NCBI RefSeq assembly: GCF_002953135.1
Contig: NZ_CP026372.1
Location: forward strand, 3,521,501 to 3,585,500
DNA length: 64,000 nucleotides
Source of the DNA: Sphingobium sp. SCG-1
Lineage (GTDB): Bacteria; Pseudomonadota; Alphaproteobacteria; Sphingomonadales; Sphingomonadaceae
Direction of reading: 5' to 3'
Under the pieces are notes generated by a model. That model did not search any database, was not told the DNA's origin, and worked only from the letters and a program-made list of their open reading frames with translations. The first letter of the stretch is position 1. Each line of letters begins with the position of its first letter. The translations under genes and the position numbers were made by a program. Of the stretch, positions 50,501 through 61,400 are shown piece after piece.

Positions 50501-50657
50501 ACCGCGCGGAATGGGCATGGCGGAGGCGCTGCGTACCGCCGAAGTGGCTTTGATGGATGATGCCGACACCTCCCATCCCTTCTATTGGTCGGGTTTTGCG
50601 ATCATCGGCGATGGCGCGCGTCCGCTGGCCGCGCCTGCGGCTATGGCGCAACGCTGA
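47511..50657 (+). CDS. exported CHAT-domain protein with TPR-like repeats
   Basis: 1,048 residues. Signal peptide RGFRYSLAAGAALTLALPAG; helical TPR-like repeats about 200-500 (GNYAEAAEFFDSLEDRLA, GEFTQADALFAQA, GNFGQAEALLNQAVTLLAAQ); CHAT caspase-like domain about 700-1040 with catalytic His885 (LHFATHGL) and Cys935 (LSACDTAG). CHAT proteases cut partner proteins. Being exported, it should act in the periplasm, perhaps on a protein passing through. GTG start after GGGAG. First gene of a run of five leading to a TPS exoprotein. Confidence 0.88.
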   Translation: MRGFRYSLAAGAALTLALPAGLSAQASGPAGRPSLMDSFRIGSGGGGALCQAQSRSSDPTGNGMFDRAWTVACRDSAQPVGRLYALRLAAGDSDAALLDRLAKSRGAELSCGDEGGATLPDIGPVLVRNCRIAGNGAAYSITRVTKGKTTYVAQGFTSYASALDLALRTIVADRIVDGKVEIATLGSEDVAAFARLQAASLDPQTVLAEGYRRNNSGNYAEAAEFFDSLEDRLANTPDAAKLSAPERAARAHEYIINRALQLSNMGEFTQADALFAQAHRIPTGDRLQLSLRRNFEAMHRLNQRNYAGALVLLDQPLSPLAGQVVDDANGVSLSPEVSAEINSGIPTSQALGTAQSAKLTPQERGAIIDAQTQQLRGTLQRLTGKPELARVTLNEALTDAMAIRDGRVTSITRLRAQLLAEIALTYEAEGNFGQAEALLNQAVTLLAAQYPETVALNGARARLGAFLVRRGRTDNAITLYRRIIASTTENRNALTGLSNQLQPWFALLAQQIPTRPELTADLFLATQTLVRPGAADTLEVLTRELSAGTGDAARLFRQSVSLSRDVERARITLAQLSPGKPGDAATAAQIEAQKRDIAALGEQQATTLAALAAYPQYRAVAKDVLTLGDMQAALKPGEAYVKMAQLGDALYAVWIDGQGATGYRSAIGAAALQEKVAAIRETISTTVNGVQATYPLDVTLARSLYLDLFGPVQDRLASAKHLIFEPDGAMLQLPVNLLIASQPGVDAYEKHVAAKPDSEFDFRGIDWLGRTHSISTALSARAFRDARNAPASAAARDYIGFGENAPVSALRKAALTRGTTGEQGINCNWPAAEWNRPIPATELREAAKRIGLQGSEVLTGPAFTDDAIMAQGNLNDFRILHFATHGLVTAPRAQCPARPALLTSFGNSAKSDGLLQFGEIFDLKLDADVVILSACDTAGKASREATQSAGLSGGGGALDGLVRAFIGAGGRSVIASHWPAPEEFKATERLINGLFSAPRGMGMAEALRTAEVALMDDADTSHPFYWSGFAIIGDGARPLAAPAAMAQR

Positions 50658-50663
50658 GACGCC

Positions 50664-52667
50664 GTGGCAGAAGCCTCCAAAGGTGCCAGATCGTGGCTGC
50701 GCCGGGTGGCGCGGATCGTCAAGGATGCGGGCCAGTGGCGGCTAATCTCTACTGCGGTCGTGCTGCTGGCGGCGTTACTGTGCGCGCGGTTTAGCTGGGA
50801 TTATGTGCCAGTTGTCGGTGATGCGGAACGGGCGCTCTACGATCAGCGCGTCTCGCTGTTCGCGCCGCGTGTCGATCAAGACCCTCGCATCGTGCTGGTC
50901 GTTTATAATGACGAGACGCTGATCGCGACGAAAAAGCGCTCGCCGCTCGACCGCGCGACTTTGGCACGGGCGCTGCGCACGCTCGACGCGCTGGGGCCGA
51001 AATCGATCGGCATCGATATCCTGATCGACCAGCCGCAGGACGAAGACCCCGAACTCGTTGCCGCGATGCGCGCGATGAAGACGCCGACCTGGCTGGGTTA
51101 TGCCGGTACCGACAGCAATGCCGAGCAGATCATCTACGATCAGCAACAGTTTCTCGACGGCTTCGTGAAGCGAGTACGCACCAATGCCATGCGGCCCGCG
51201 AGCATCCGGCTGGAAGCGGACCCGGACAATGTGATGCGAAGCTGGCCCGCGCAACTCGCTTCCCTGCCGCCGATACTGGTGCAGGCGATGGCCCCTTCCT
51301 CCGCCTTTGCACGCTATGCCGGCAGTATCCGCTATCGCCTGCCCGCCAACCCCGACCGGCCCGTTTTTGCGTCCTTTCCCATCGACCTGTTCACCGACCC
51401 TGCCGTAGGCGCGGCGTTCGCCGATCAGATCCGGGGGCGGCACGTGATGATCGGCGGCGATATCGTCGATAATGACCAGTTCGAAACGCCGATCCGCAAC
51501 GCCACCAACCGATCGATGATCGGGCTGGAAGTCCACGCGACGATGCTGGCGCAGTCGCTAGACGGAGCGGCACTACCGCGGGTTCCTGGATGGCTGCTGT
51601 GGATCATCGCTTTGTTGGCGATATTGGCGGCGGTTTTCACCAGCCTCGCCGAATTGCGGTGGTTTGCCCTTGCGCCTTATCTGGTTGCCCAAGCGGTGCT
51701 GTTCGGCGGCCTGCCCTTCTGGTTCCAGCATGGCGGATGGGATACGCAGGGCGTGCCTGCCATCGGATGGGTGGTAGGCTGGGTGCTGGCCTTTGCCGCC
51801 GTCGGATCGGCGGCGCGCGCAGTGGGGTCCGAACAGCGCCGGTTCGCCCAATCGGCGTTAGGTAAATATTTGCCCCGCGACATCGCCAATCAGATACTGG
51901 CGGAACCGGAGAAGCTGGCGCTCCACGGTGAAAAGCGCTCGATCTTCGTGGTGTTCACCGATCTGGAGGGCTTCACCAAGCTCTCTCACGCAATCGCGCC
52001 GGAGATGGTGGCGCAGCTTCTCAACCGCTATCTCGACAGTCTGTCGGACGTGGTGCTGGCGCATGGCGGGACGATCGACAAGTTCGTCGGTGACGCCGTG
52101 GTGGCATTCTGGGGCGCGCCGATATCGCGACCCGACGATGGCACCAACGCCGCCAAGGCTGCCTACGCCATGTGGCAGGCAGGGGAAGCCTTCCGCACCA
52201 ACGTACCCGAAGGCGTGCCGCCGATTGGCAAGACTCGCGTCGGCCTTCATTACGGCGAGGCGATTGTCGGCAACTTCGGCGGCGAGGGACGTATCCAGTA
52301 TACCGCGCTGGGCGACAGCATGAACACCGCCGCACGGCTGGAGGCGGCGAACAAGTCGCTGCAAGCGAGCGTCATGGCGAGCCGCGAGGCGATGGAGCGA
52401 TCCGGCCTCGACTGGTGGCGACCGATGGGTCGGATCGTCCTGCGCGGCCGGGCGACGCCCGTGGAGATATTCGAACCCGTCCCCGATTTTCCGGCCAGTG
52501 ATCGCGATCACTTAACCAAAATCCTGAGTCGGCTAGAGGAAGATCACGAGGCGGCTCGGGCCGATCTGGTGGCGCTGATGATGCGCCATCCGGAGGACAC
52601 CGCGCTGGCGCATCTGTTATTTCGTATCGAACAATCCGGGAATGGAGACGCATATGTTCTGGGGTAA
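50664..52667 (+). CDS. CHASE2-domain class III adenylate/guanylate cyclase
   Basis: 667 residues: an N-terminal membrane helix, a periplasmic CHASE2 sensor (about 45-300; FSWDYVPVVGDAERALYDQR, then IVLVVYNDETL and ALGPKSIGIDILIDQPQDED), three membrane helices (about 309-395), and a cyclase domain with metal Asp residues in FVVFTDLEGFTKL (near 430) and KFVGDAVVAFWGAP (near 475) and YTALGDSMNTAARLE. It should turn an envelope signal into cAMP or cGMP. GTG start, 6 nt after the CHAT gene. Confidence 0.9.
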   Translation: MAEASKGARSWLRRVARIVKDAGQWRLISTAVVLLAALLCARFSWDYVPVVGDAERALYDQRVSLFAPRVDQDPRIVLVVYNDETLIATKKRSPLDRATLARALRTLDALGPKSIGIDILIDQPQDEDPELVAAMRAMKTPTWLGYAGTDSNAEQIIYDQQQFLDGFVKRVRTNAMRPASIRLEADPDNVMRSWPAQLASLPPILVQAMAPSSAFARYAGSIRYRLPANPDRPVFASFPIDLFTDPAVGAAFADQIRGRHVMIGGDIVDNDQFETPIRNATNRSMIGLEVHATMLAQSLDGAALPRVPGWLLWIIALLAILAAVFTSLAELRWFALAPYLVAQAVLFGGLPFWFQHGGWDTQGVPAIGWVVGWVLAFAAVGSAARAVGSEQRRFAQSALGKYLPRDIANQILAEPEKLALHGEKRSIFVVFTDLEGFTKLSHAIAPEMVAQLLNRYLDSLSDVVLAHGGTIDKFVGDAVVAFWGAPISRPDDGTNAAKAAYAMWQAGEAFRTNVPEGVPPIGKTRVGLHYGEAIVGNFGGEGRIQYTALGDSMNTAARLEAANKSLQASVMASREAMERSGLDWWRPMGRIVLRGRATPVEIFEPVPDFPASDRDHLTKILSRLEEDHEAARADLVALMMRHPEDTALAHLLFRIEQSGNGDAYVLG

Positions 52668-53415
52668 GACTGGGTCACTGGGGATCGCCATGATACTCGC
52701 ACTGGGTGCGGCTGCCGCTCCCGCCGGGGCCGAAACCATCGTCGTGCGCGCATCGGGACCTTCGGCGAAGGGCTATCCTCCGGGTAAGAAGCTGGCCGAC
52801 AGCGGCATGGTGTCGCTGAAGGCGGGCGATGTGGTCACGCTGCTCGACGGACGCGGCACGCGGACCCTGCGCGGACCGGGCACCTTCGGCCTGACAGCCA
52901 ATGCCTCGTCCGGCACGGACAGCCGCAACACGCTTGCCTCGCTGCTGGAAACCAAGCGCGTGCGCCGCGCCAGAACCGGAGCGGTACGCGGCGGGATCGC
53001 CGAGGATGCACCCCCGCCGCGCAGCCCAAACCTCTGGTACGTCGACATCAGTCAGCCCTCGACCGCATGCGTGCCCGATCCCGCCAACGTGCAGCTATGG
53101 CGGCCCGACATCGGCAGCGGGATTACGCTGACCATCGCCCCCGCCAAGGGTGGCGCGAGCGCGCCGGTCAGCTTTGCTGCTGGGGAAGCCGTCGCAGCCT
53201 GGCCTGCCGCTCTGCCGGTGTCAGAAGGCGCGACGTACCGCCTGAACTGGTCGGGACTCGCAAAGCCAGTGGAAATCGGCTTTGCGGTCATGGGTAGTGC
53301 CGCAGGGGGGCTTGAAACCATGGCGTCCACGCTGATCGCCAAGAAATGCGACGCGCAACTCTCGCTTCTCACCGAAACAGTAGCGCTGCCTGACCCCACT
53401 CCAGACGCGCCATGA
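52654..53415 (+). CDS. exported hypothetical protein of the CHAT/TPS cluster
   Basis: 253 residues from ATG 52654, which follows GGAGAC, overlapping the cyclase gene end by 14 nt. Signal peptide GSLGIAMILALGAAAAPAGA; the mature part opens with a FecR/SH3-like beta domain (ASGPSAKGYPPGKKLADSGM, VSLKAGDVVTLLDGRGTRTL, RGPGTFGL). The C-terminal half carries Cys at STACVPD and KKCDAQL. Likely a periplasmic partner of the CHAT or CHASE2 protein; function unknown. Confidence 0.75.
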   Translation: MFWGKTGSLGIAMILALGAAAAPAGAETIVVRASGPSAKGYPPGKKLADSGMVSLKAGDVVTLLDGRGTRTLRGPGTFGLTANASSGTDSRNTLASLLETKRVRRARTGAVRGGIAEDAPPPRSPNLWYVDISQPSTACVPDPANVQLWRPDIGSGITLTIAPAKGGASAPVSFAAGEAVAAWPAALPVSEGATYRLNWSGLAKPVEIGFAVMGSAAGGLETMASTLIAKKCDAQLSLLTETVALPDPTPDAP

Positions 53416-53642
53416 CTAGCGGCAAGTATCTAGGTATTCGTCGCATGGGATGCTTGTCAGCATAACGGCGGACTGTTAGGTCATCGCGCTCAGGAGCGCC
53501 GCCGATAGAGCGGCGCCGAGTCCCTTCACGGTCGCATAAATGAAAAGGCTGGAGCGGTGTGTCGATCGCTCGGCTTCGCGTGTGCAGAAGGCATCCGGAC
53601 GGCGACAGGGGGTCGCCGGGGAGCCTCGGGGGTGTGATCGTA
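53416..53642. promoter_or_regulatory. intergenic region before the TPS pair, with hairpin
   Basis: GCGCCGC (53496-53502) and GCGGCGC (53510-53516) form a stem with a 7-nt loop, with no T-run after it. This 227-nt gap is the largest in the five-gene run, so the TpsB-TpsA pair may also have its own promoter here. No clear promoter motif is seen. Confidence 0.4.
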
Positions 53643-55472
53643 ATGGGGCCAAGAATACGTGCAGAGCGATCCGGTTCATGCCTGCTGGCATTGATCGCGG
53701 CATCTGCGCTGTCTCCTTTGAATATCGTTCCGGGCGTTGCGATGGCGCAGACCACGCCACCGCCGGGAACCGCCAGCGGCGCGCCAACGCGTGAGGAGAT
53801 CGAACGGGGCACGCTGCCGACGACACAGACGCCGGGGCCATCGCGCCTGACAATCGAGGGCGGCGTGGAGCGCGCGCCCTGCCCGCTTGCCGATCCGCAA
53901 TACGCCAAGGTGACGGTGAACTTCACGGATGTTCGGTTCGATAACCTGTCCGCCGTCGACCCCGCCACCCTGCGTGATAGCTGGGCGGAATTCGCCGGTC
54001 GTGACGTGCCCATCGCCACCGTGTGTGAAGTGCGTGATCGCGCCGCGACGGCACTGCGCGCTAGGGGCTATCTCGCCGCCGTGCAGGTGCCGCCACAACG
54101 GATCGAGAAAGGCGGCACCGTCGTTCTCGACGTATTGATGGCCAAGCTCGTCGGCGTCGAAGTCCGCGGTGATGCGGGAAACGGCGAAAAGATGATCGCG
54201 GCGCACATGAACGCGCTGACCAGCCAGCCGGTGTTCAACGTCCATGAAGCGGAGCGGCATCTGCTGCTGGCGCGCGACATGCCGGGCTATGACGTGCGGC
54301 TGGCGCTGAAGCCTTCCGGCTCCGGCGTACCGGGCGAAGTCGTGGGGCAGGTGCAGGTAACGCGGCGGCAGGTGCAGGTCGACGTCAACATCCAGAACAT
54401 GGGATCGAAGAGTGTCGGGCGATTCGGCGCGCTGGCCCGATTGCAGCTCAATGACATCACCGGCCTAGCCGACAGCACGGTGTTCAGCATCTTCTCGACG
54501 GCGCAGACCAGCGAGCAGACGGTGCTTCAGGTCGGGCACAGCATGGGACTTGGCAGTGACGGGCTGCGGCTGTCGGGCGACTTTACTTATGCCTGGACCA
54601 AGCCTGACATCGTCAATCGCACGCTCGAATCCGAAACGCTGATCGCCAGCCTGTCCTTGAGCTATCCGCTGGTGCGGCGGCAGTCGCGCAATCTGCTCGG
54701 TTCCCTGGGGCTGGACGTAGTAAACCAGGACGTCGAGTTCGCGGGCACGCCGCTCAATCGCGATCGGCTGCGGGTCATCTATGCGCGGATCGACGCCGAC
54801 GCTATCGACGCGGCGAGCCTGACAAGCACCATCGGCTATTCCTCGGCGGAACCGAAATGGCGGATCGGCGGATCGCTGGAAGTCCGGCAGGGTGTGGACG
54901 CACTCGGCGCGAGCAAGCCGTGCGGAGCGCTGGGCGTCGACTGCCGCGCCCCGCGTGTCCCGCTCGGCCGGGTGGAAGCGGACCCCAGTGGCTTCGCGGT
55001 CCGCGTCAGCGGATATGGCGAATATCGCCCGATGCCGAAGATCGCGTTCACTTTGTCGCCCCGCGTCCAATATTCGCCCAACGCGCTGCTGTCTTACGAG
55101 GAAATGAGCGCAGGCAATTACACGGTCGGTCGCGGCTATGATCCCGGTGCGCTGATCGGCGACAGCGGCGTCGGCTTCGCGTCCGAAGTGCGCGTCGGCA
55201 GCGCCATGCCCCGTAGCGTCAGGGATCTGGCGTTACAGCCGTTCGCCTTCTTCGACGCAGCGTGGATCTGGAACAAGGACAGGGCCTTCGACGGCATCGA
55301 TCCGCAGCGGCTCTACTCGGCGGGCGGCGGTGTGCGCGGCGCGTTCGGCAACCGGGCGCGCTTCGATCTTACCGTCGCCGTCCCGCTCAAGAAAACGACG
55401 TTCGAGACGGAGCGCAGCGACGTGCGCGTGCTGATGTCCGTCACCGCCCTGCTTCTGCCCTGGAGGCGATAA
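53643..55472 (+). CDS. TpsB-type outer-membrane transporter (ShlB/FhaC/HecB family)
   Basis: 609 residues from ATG 53643. Signal peptide (SCLLALIAASALSPLNIVPGVAMA), a Pro/Thr-rich linker, two POTRA domains (about 85-240; VTVNFTDVRFDNLSAVDPAT, GYLAAVQVPPQRIEKGGTVV, VGVEVRGDAGNGEKMIAAHM) and a 16-strand barrel with the L6 VRGY-like TVGRGYDPGAL and the terminal VLMSVTALLLPWRR. It exports the TpsA protein encoded next, with which it overlaps by 1 nt. Confidence 0.92.
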   Translation: MGPRIRAERSGSCLLALIAASALSPLNIVPGVAMAQTTPPPGTASGAPTREEIERGTLPTTQTPGPSRLTIEGGVERAPCPLADPQYAKVTVNFTDVRFDNLSAVDPATLRDSWAEFAGRDVPIATVCEVRDRAATALRARGYLAAVQVPPQRIEKGGTVVLDVLMAKLVGVEVRGDAGNGEKMIAAHMNALTSQPVFNVHEAERHLLLARDMPGYDVRLALKPSGSGVPGEVVGQVQVTRRQVQVDVNIQNMGSKSVGRFGALARLQLNDITGLADSTVFSIFSTAQTSEQTVLQVGHSMGLGSDGLRLSGDFTYAWTKPDIVNRTLESETLIASLSLSYPLVRRQSRNLLGSLGLDVVNQDVEFAGTPLNRDRLRVIYARIDADAIDAASLTSTIGYSSAEPKWRIGGSLEVRQGVDALGASKPCGALGVDCRAPRVPLGRVEADPSGFAVRVSGYGEYRPMPKIAFTLSPRVQYSPNALLSYEEMSAGNYTVGRGYDPGALIGDSGVGFASEVRVGSAMPRSVRDLALQPFAFFDAAWIWNKDRAFDGIDPQRLYSAGGGVRGAFGNRARFDLTVAVPLKKTTFETERSDVRVLMSVTALLLPWRR

Positions 55473-58400
55473 TGCGCAAACTACCCCAACGCCTTCTCTG
55501 CACCTGCGCCATGGCCGTGGTCATGGGTACGGTTGCCGCCATATTGCCTTTGCAGGCACAGATTGGGGGCGGGTTCCAGGGCAATGTCACCTCTTCGGTA
55601 GGACTGACGGGCGGCGGCGGCCCCAGCGTTTTCCGAAGCGGCACGACCGACACGATCTCCGTCTTCGACCGGGAAACCATCATTGACTGGCAACCCTTCG
55701 ACAACGGCAACAACACGGGGCCAATCGGCTTCCTGCCGGAAGCCAACAGCGTCACGTTCCAGACGGGCGTCTCGTCCACTCTCACCGACTACACCGTCCT
55801 CAACCGCATCAATTCGAGCAACCCGAACCGCATCGTCGACTTGAGCGGCCAGATCACGAGCCAGATCAACGGCACGCCCGGCGGCGCGGTGTGGTTCTAC
55901 AGCCCCGGCGGCTTTGTGGTGGGATCAACGGCCGTCTTCAACGTCGGCAGCCTGATGATGACGAGCAATCAGGTCGACGTGACCGGCGGCTTGTTCGGGA
56001 CCGGGAACACGATCCGGTTCCGTGGCGCGCCTGGCAGTCTGTCAAGAGTGACAATCAATTCCGGCGCGCAGATCAACGGCACTGCGGCCAATAGCTATGT
56101 CGCGCTGGTCGCACCACGCGTGGTTCAGGGCGGCACTGTCACCGTCAATGGCTCGACGGCGTATGTTGGGGCAGAGCAAGCCGATATCCGCATCAACAAC
56201 GGCTTGTTCGATATAGATATCACGGCAGGCACGACCGACAGCCAGGGTGTAAACCATACCGGCACGACTACCGGCCCAGCCCCCCTCACCTTCTCCGACC
56301 GCCAGAACATCTACATGGTGGCGGTGCCGAAGAACAATGCGCTCACCATGCTACTGTCAGGCACAATCGGCTATCAAAGCGCGGTCGGCGTTACGCAGGA
56401 CAGCAGCGCCGTGGTCCTGTCGGCGGGCTACAGCATCCAAAATAATGCCGTCAGCGGCAACGTCGATCTCCTGCCCCCGACAACCGCTACTGGCGCAGCG
56501 AGCATTACACTTGGCTCCGGCAATATCCGCTCGGCGCTATCGCTGAACGCACTTGACGACGCCACGATCGCGCCGACCGCCACGCTGCAATTCGACAGGA
56601 CCAGTTCGATCAACGCGGGCAACAGCATCGCAATGACCGCCGCCGCTGGCGCGAGCATCACGGCGCTGGGCGACCTGAACCTGCGTGCGGGCATCGGTGC
56701 GACGGGCGGCAGCGTCACTCTAGCGGCGAACGGCGTCACGGTTACGCCATCACCCGGCGAGATCAGCGTAGTTGGCGCGCTCAACGTGAATACCGAGGGG
56801 TCCGGCAACGATGATTTCCTCGACGCGACCGGCGGACCTGTCTCCTTCACTGCAAATGGCGGCACGATCAGCGCCGGCACGCTCGTTGTAGACACGAGCG
56901 GCAACGCTGCGATGGATACGACCCGTTCCGGTAATGCGACGGGCGGCAATGTAGGACTGACCGTCTCGAATGGCGGTCAGATGACTTTCGCGACCACGAC
57001 CATTAACGCGTTGGGAAATTCGATATTCAACGCCCAGACATTGCCGACCGATGGCGGGAATGCGGCAGGCGGCACGATCACCTTCAGCGGCACCGGCGGA
57101 GCGCTGAACCTCGGCGAAGTGCGGGCCACAGCCTCAGCGACGGGCGGCTCCGCCACCTCGGGCAAGGCAGGCAATGCCACTAGCGGCAACATCATCGTCA
57201 ACTTGAGCAGCGGCACGCATAACTGGGCCTTGTTTTACGGCGACGTGAGCGCCACGGCGGGCTTTTCCCGATTGGGACAGGGCACGGCGGGCAGCGTCAT
57301 TCCGGGAACGACCGGCATCTCCGTGGACGTCACCGGCACAGCGGCGCTCAACATCGCGCAGTCGGTATCGCTCTATGGCATGGCTTATAATTTTGGCGGC
57401 AATGATGTTGCAGGCGTCACGCGCGCAGCGCCGATCCGGGTCCAGGCACGGAATGGCGGCGCGATCAGCATTACGCAGGATTTGACCATCCAGTCGGCAG
57501 GCATCGCCAGCAACCGTTCGTTCGGTTCGGGCGGGAATGTCAGCAACAACGCATTTGGCGGCACGGCTCTGATCGGTGCGCTCGGCGGCACGTTCACGAT
57601 GGCGGGCCTCAATGTCTATGCCGGGGCGGAAGGCGGCGGCGGCACCTTCAGCGGTTCGGCCACCGGCGGCAACGTGACGCTGGCTGCCAGTAATTCGAAC
57701 GGTTTGCGCGGCAATCTGTCGATCACCGACTGTATCAACTTCGCCTGCGCCATCAACGTCAGCGCCATAGGCGGCGGCGGTAGCTCAAGCGGCATCGGCG
57801 GGACGATCCTTGCCTATGCCAGCGATGCCGATCTGGCGGTCAACGGCCTGTCGCTTTCCGCCGAAGGTCGCGGCGGCAACTCCTCGCAACTGGCAAGCAC
57901 CGGAATCGGCGGGTCGATATCGATCGAGAGCCGTCGTGGCGCACTGAACAACGGCACCCTGTCGCTTGGGGATTTCTCCGCCAGCGCGTCGGCGACGCCT
58001 CAACTTCAGGGTGAATCGTCGAACCTCAGCAATGGCGACGCCAGCGGCGGCCAGGGCGGCAGCGTAACCCTCGCTCTGGAGGGCGGCACCTTCACCGCAA
58101 ACGCCATAACCCTTGCGGCCGACGGCACGGGCGCAGACGCCGGCGCAAGCTTCGGCACCGGAACGCCGTTCGTGGCAGGCGAAGGGGCTGGCGGCACTGT
58201 CGATGTCCAGCTTGCAGGTGCAAATGCGACGATCGGCACCCTCTTCATAAGCGCCAACGGCACCGGCGGTCAGGCCGAAGGCGTGTCCTTCGACGATACC
58301 ATCCCGGCTATATCAGGTACGGGGCGCGGCGGGACGGCCCGGTTCACAGCGGCTGCCGGAACCCTGAGCGTCGACACGCTCACAGTCCAGGCCACCGGGA

Positions 58401-61400
58401 CCGGCGGCAGCGCCCGAAACAATTTCCAGGCCGACGCAGCGGACGGCTTTGACGGCGTGGGCGGCACGGCGCAGTTCGTCATGGACACGGGCAGCAGCGC
58501 CACCGTCAACGTACGGGGCATAACGACCCCGCAAGGGCTTGTAGGCCTTACCGTTTCGGCAGACGGAGCGGGCGGCGCCGGCGGCACGACCGAGGTCGAT
58601 GGTAGCGGCCTCTACCGCGCTGGAATGGGCGGCAGCGGGACCGGCGGCACGGCGGACTTCCTGCTCGCGGGTGGCGCGCTCAACACGCCTGTTCTGGTGA
58701 TTTCGGCCACCGGCACCGGCGGTAACGGCGGACGCAACGGCAGCGATGGTGCGGGCGGCGCGGCGGGCAATGGCTTCGGCGGCGCGGCACAGTTCACATT
58801 TGCCAGCGAAGGCCACAATATCACCGGCATCGGCGTCAGCGCAGGTGGCCGGGGCGGCGTTGCAGGAGATGCAAAGGAGATCGTCGGCTACGACCAATTC
58901 GACGACCCGATCTATGCATTCGGCATCGGCGCAGGCGGCGCGGGCGGATCGGGCACCGGCGGCCGCGCGAGCATGCGGATTGATGTGGACCCCACCTTCA
59001 GCTTTCTTCAGGTGAGCGCGAACAGCATCGGCACCGTTGGCGGCAACGGCGGGACGGGCGGCAATGGCGGCGCGGCCTTCGGAGGCGCGAACGGTATGGG
59101 CGCGGAGTTGGCCGTCAATTTCGGCTCGCTGACCGTTTCCAACTTGGAAGTGACTGCCGATGCCTTTTCCGGCGCAGGCGGCAATGGAGCAACGGGCCGC
59201 GGCGGCGACGGCGGCATTTCCACTGCTGGCGAAGCGGGCCTCATCATCACCGGCGGCAATACGCAGGTGCAAACAAATTTCGCCCGCGTCAGCAGCTATG
59301 CCCTGGGCGGCGATGGCGGCGACAGCGGCACGACGAGCGGCGACGGCCTGACCGGCGGCAGCGGCGGCGCTGCTTTCGGCGGCACGGCGGGCATCCTCGT
59401 CGCCGACAACGCACAATATACCCTGGGCCAGAGCACGATCGTCGCGTCTGGCGGGCTTGGCGGCACTGGCCGGATCGGCACACCCAGCACTATTGCCGGG
59501 AATGGCGGCGACGGCGGCAATGGCGGCAGTGCCACGGGCGGCACTGCGCAGTTCGTCGTCCAGAATGCAACCGTGATCGATGGGGCTGACGGCACCGTCG
59601 AGATCTTCGCTGGGGCGCTTGCAGGCGTCAGCGGCGGTGGCGCCTCGGATGGCGGACTTGTCGGGCTGGGCGGCGACGCTGTCGGCGGGCTGGCGCAGTT
59701 CCAGAGCGAGGGCGGTGCCATTACCCTGAACACCATGTCCCTCGACGCATCAGCCTCCGGCTCAAGGAATGCGCAGGGTGGCACCGCAAGCGCCGATTTC
59801 TTCGGCTTCGTCGGAACCGCCCTTCCCGCGTCCGGCTCTGCGACTTTCGCATCGCTGAACCTCAATGCCGATGCCTATGCCAGCGCCCTTACCGGTGGAC
59901 CTGTCGGCTTGGGTGGCATCGGCGGGAATGCGGTAGGCGGGACTGCGGCGGCAACCGTGGATGGCGCAGGCACAGTGACACGCTTCGACGCGTTCAGTGC
60001 AACTGCTAGAGCTTTTGGCGGCGGCGCGAGGCTCGGCCTGAATGCAGGCACAGCGGGTGCGAACGGCGGCACGGCAACAGGCGGCCGTGCACGGTTCGTC
60101 GCGACGGGCAACAGTCAAACGACGCTGGGATCATCCTTCAGCCTCCTTGCCGACGCCACGGGAGGAGACGGCGGCGCCGGAATTGCAGGCGCTACTGGCG
60201 GAGCAGGCGGCAATGGTGGCGCGGCAATAGCAGGTGACGCCCGCTTCACGATCGAAGCGGCCCAAGTGCGCACGAACGGCGGCAGCAGCTATACGCTATC
60301 GGCACTCGGCACCGGCGGCGCAGGAGGCATTGGCGGCGACGGCACCGGTTCGGCCGGCGGTGTCGGTGGGACCGGTGGCGACGGCACAGGTGGGCTTGCC
60401 CGGTTCGAGGCTACCGACGGCGACTTTGATCTGCCCGCCATATCGATCCTGGCGAACGGTACGGGTGGCCTCGGCGGTGCAGGCGGCAATGGCCCCGCCA
60501 CGCCCTCGTTCCCACCCGCGCCATCCGCTGCTGGTCTCAGCGGCAGCGGCATAGGCGGTATCGCGCAGCTATCGAACGGCGGCACAGGAAGCTTTGCTCA
60601 GGGCGCGCAACGCACGCTGGCCGAGGTGACGATGCAGGCGAACGGCATATTCCCCAGCGGATCGACCTCCGGATTTGGGCCAACAGCCGGACGCGTCGAC
60701 ATTACCGACACGTCCACAGCCGCTGGCGGCGGGCTAGTCGTCAACGGCGCACTTACGGCGGAGACATTTGGCGACGCATCATGCAATTGCTCCGGCATCT
60801 TCGTCAGCAGCGATGCCAATCCGATCAGCGTCGGCGCAGCCACCCTGACCAGCAGCGCGCCTATCTCCTTCTCCTTCAGCGGGGGTGGATCGTTCCGGTC
60901 TCTAGGATCGCTTGACGTCACCAGTGACAGCATGATCACCGTTGCCCACAGCAATCCGCTTGCGGCCGACAGCCTGTTCGGCGATACCGTAACGCTGCAC
61001 GCGAATGGCGATGTACGGGTTGGCGCAGGATCGCTCATCAGATCAGCGGGCGCCATGGAAATCATCAGCCAGGCTGGCGCAGTGGATGTGGCGCAACTGG
61101 CATCCGGCGGCAATATTGCCGTTAGCGCCAATACGGATGCCAGCTTTGGCAACGCGGTGACGGCGGCGGGCGCGTTGCAGATCACCGCTCAGGGCACGGC
61201 GCGATTTGCCGGGCAAACAACGGCGTCGACGATCAACGTCACATCGGGCGATATCGTGATCGGCAACGGCGCGCGGCTGGGCCAGCAGGGCACGACCGGC
61301 AGCATCACGCTCTCCGCCTCCTTCGGGCAGGGCCGCAACTATATCGGCGGCGGCGATCAGGCGGGCGCGTACAGCCTGTCCGGCGACGAGATGACATGGA

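Noticed and set aside
53496..53516. Riboswitch or full terminator ahead of TpsB
   Set aside because: Only a simple 7-bp hairpin without T-run is visible; no known riboswitch core is recognised.
58313..59416. 367-codon minus-strand open frame inside the TpsA gene
   Set aside because: Arises from the Gly/Ala codon pattern of the beta-helix repeats; low-complexity Ala/Arg peptide.
57800..60550. Possible CRISPR-like or tandem DNA repeats
   Set aside because: The repetition is GGCGGC-type coding for Gly-rich protein repeats, with no constant repeat-spacer spacing.
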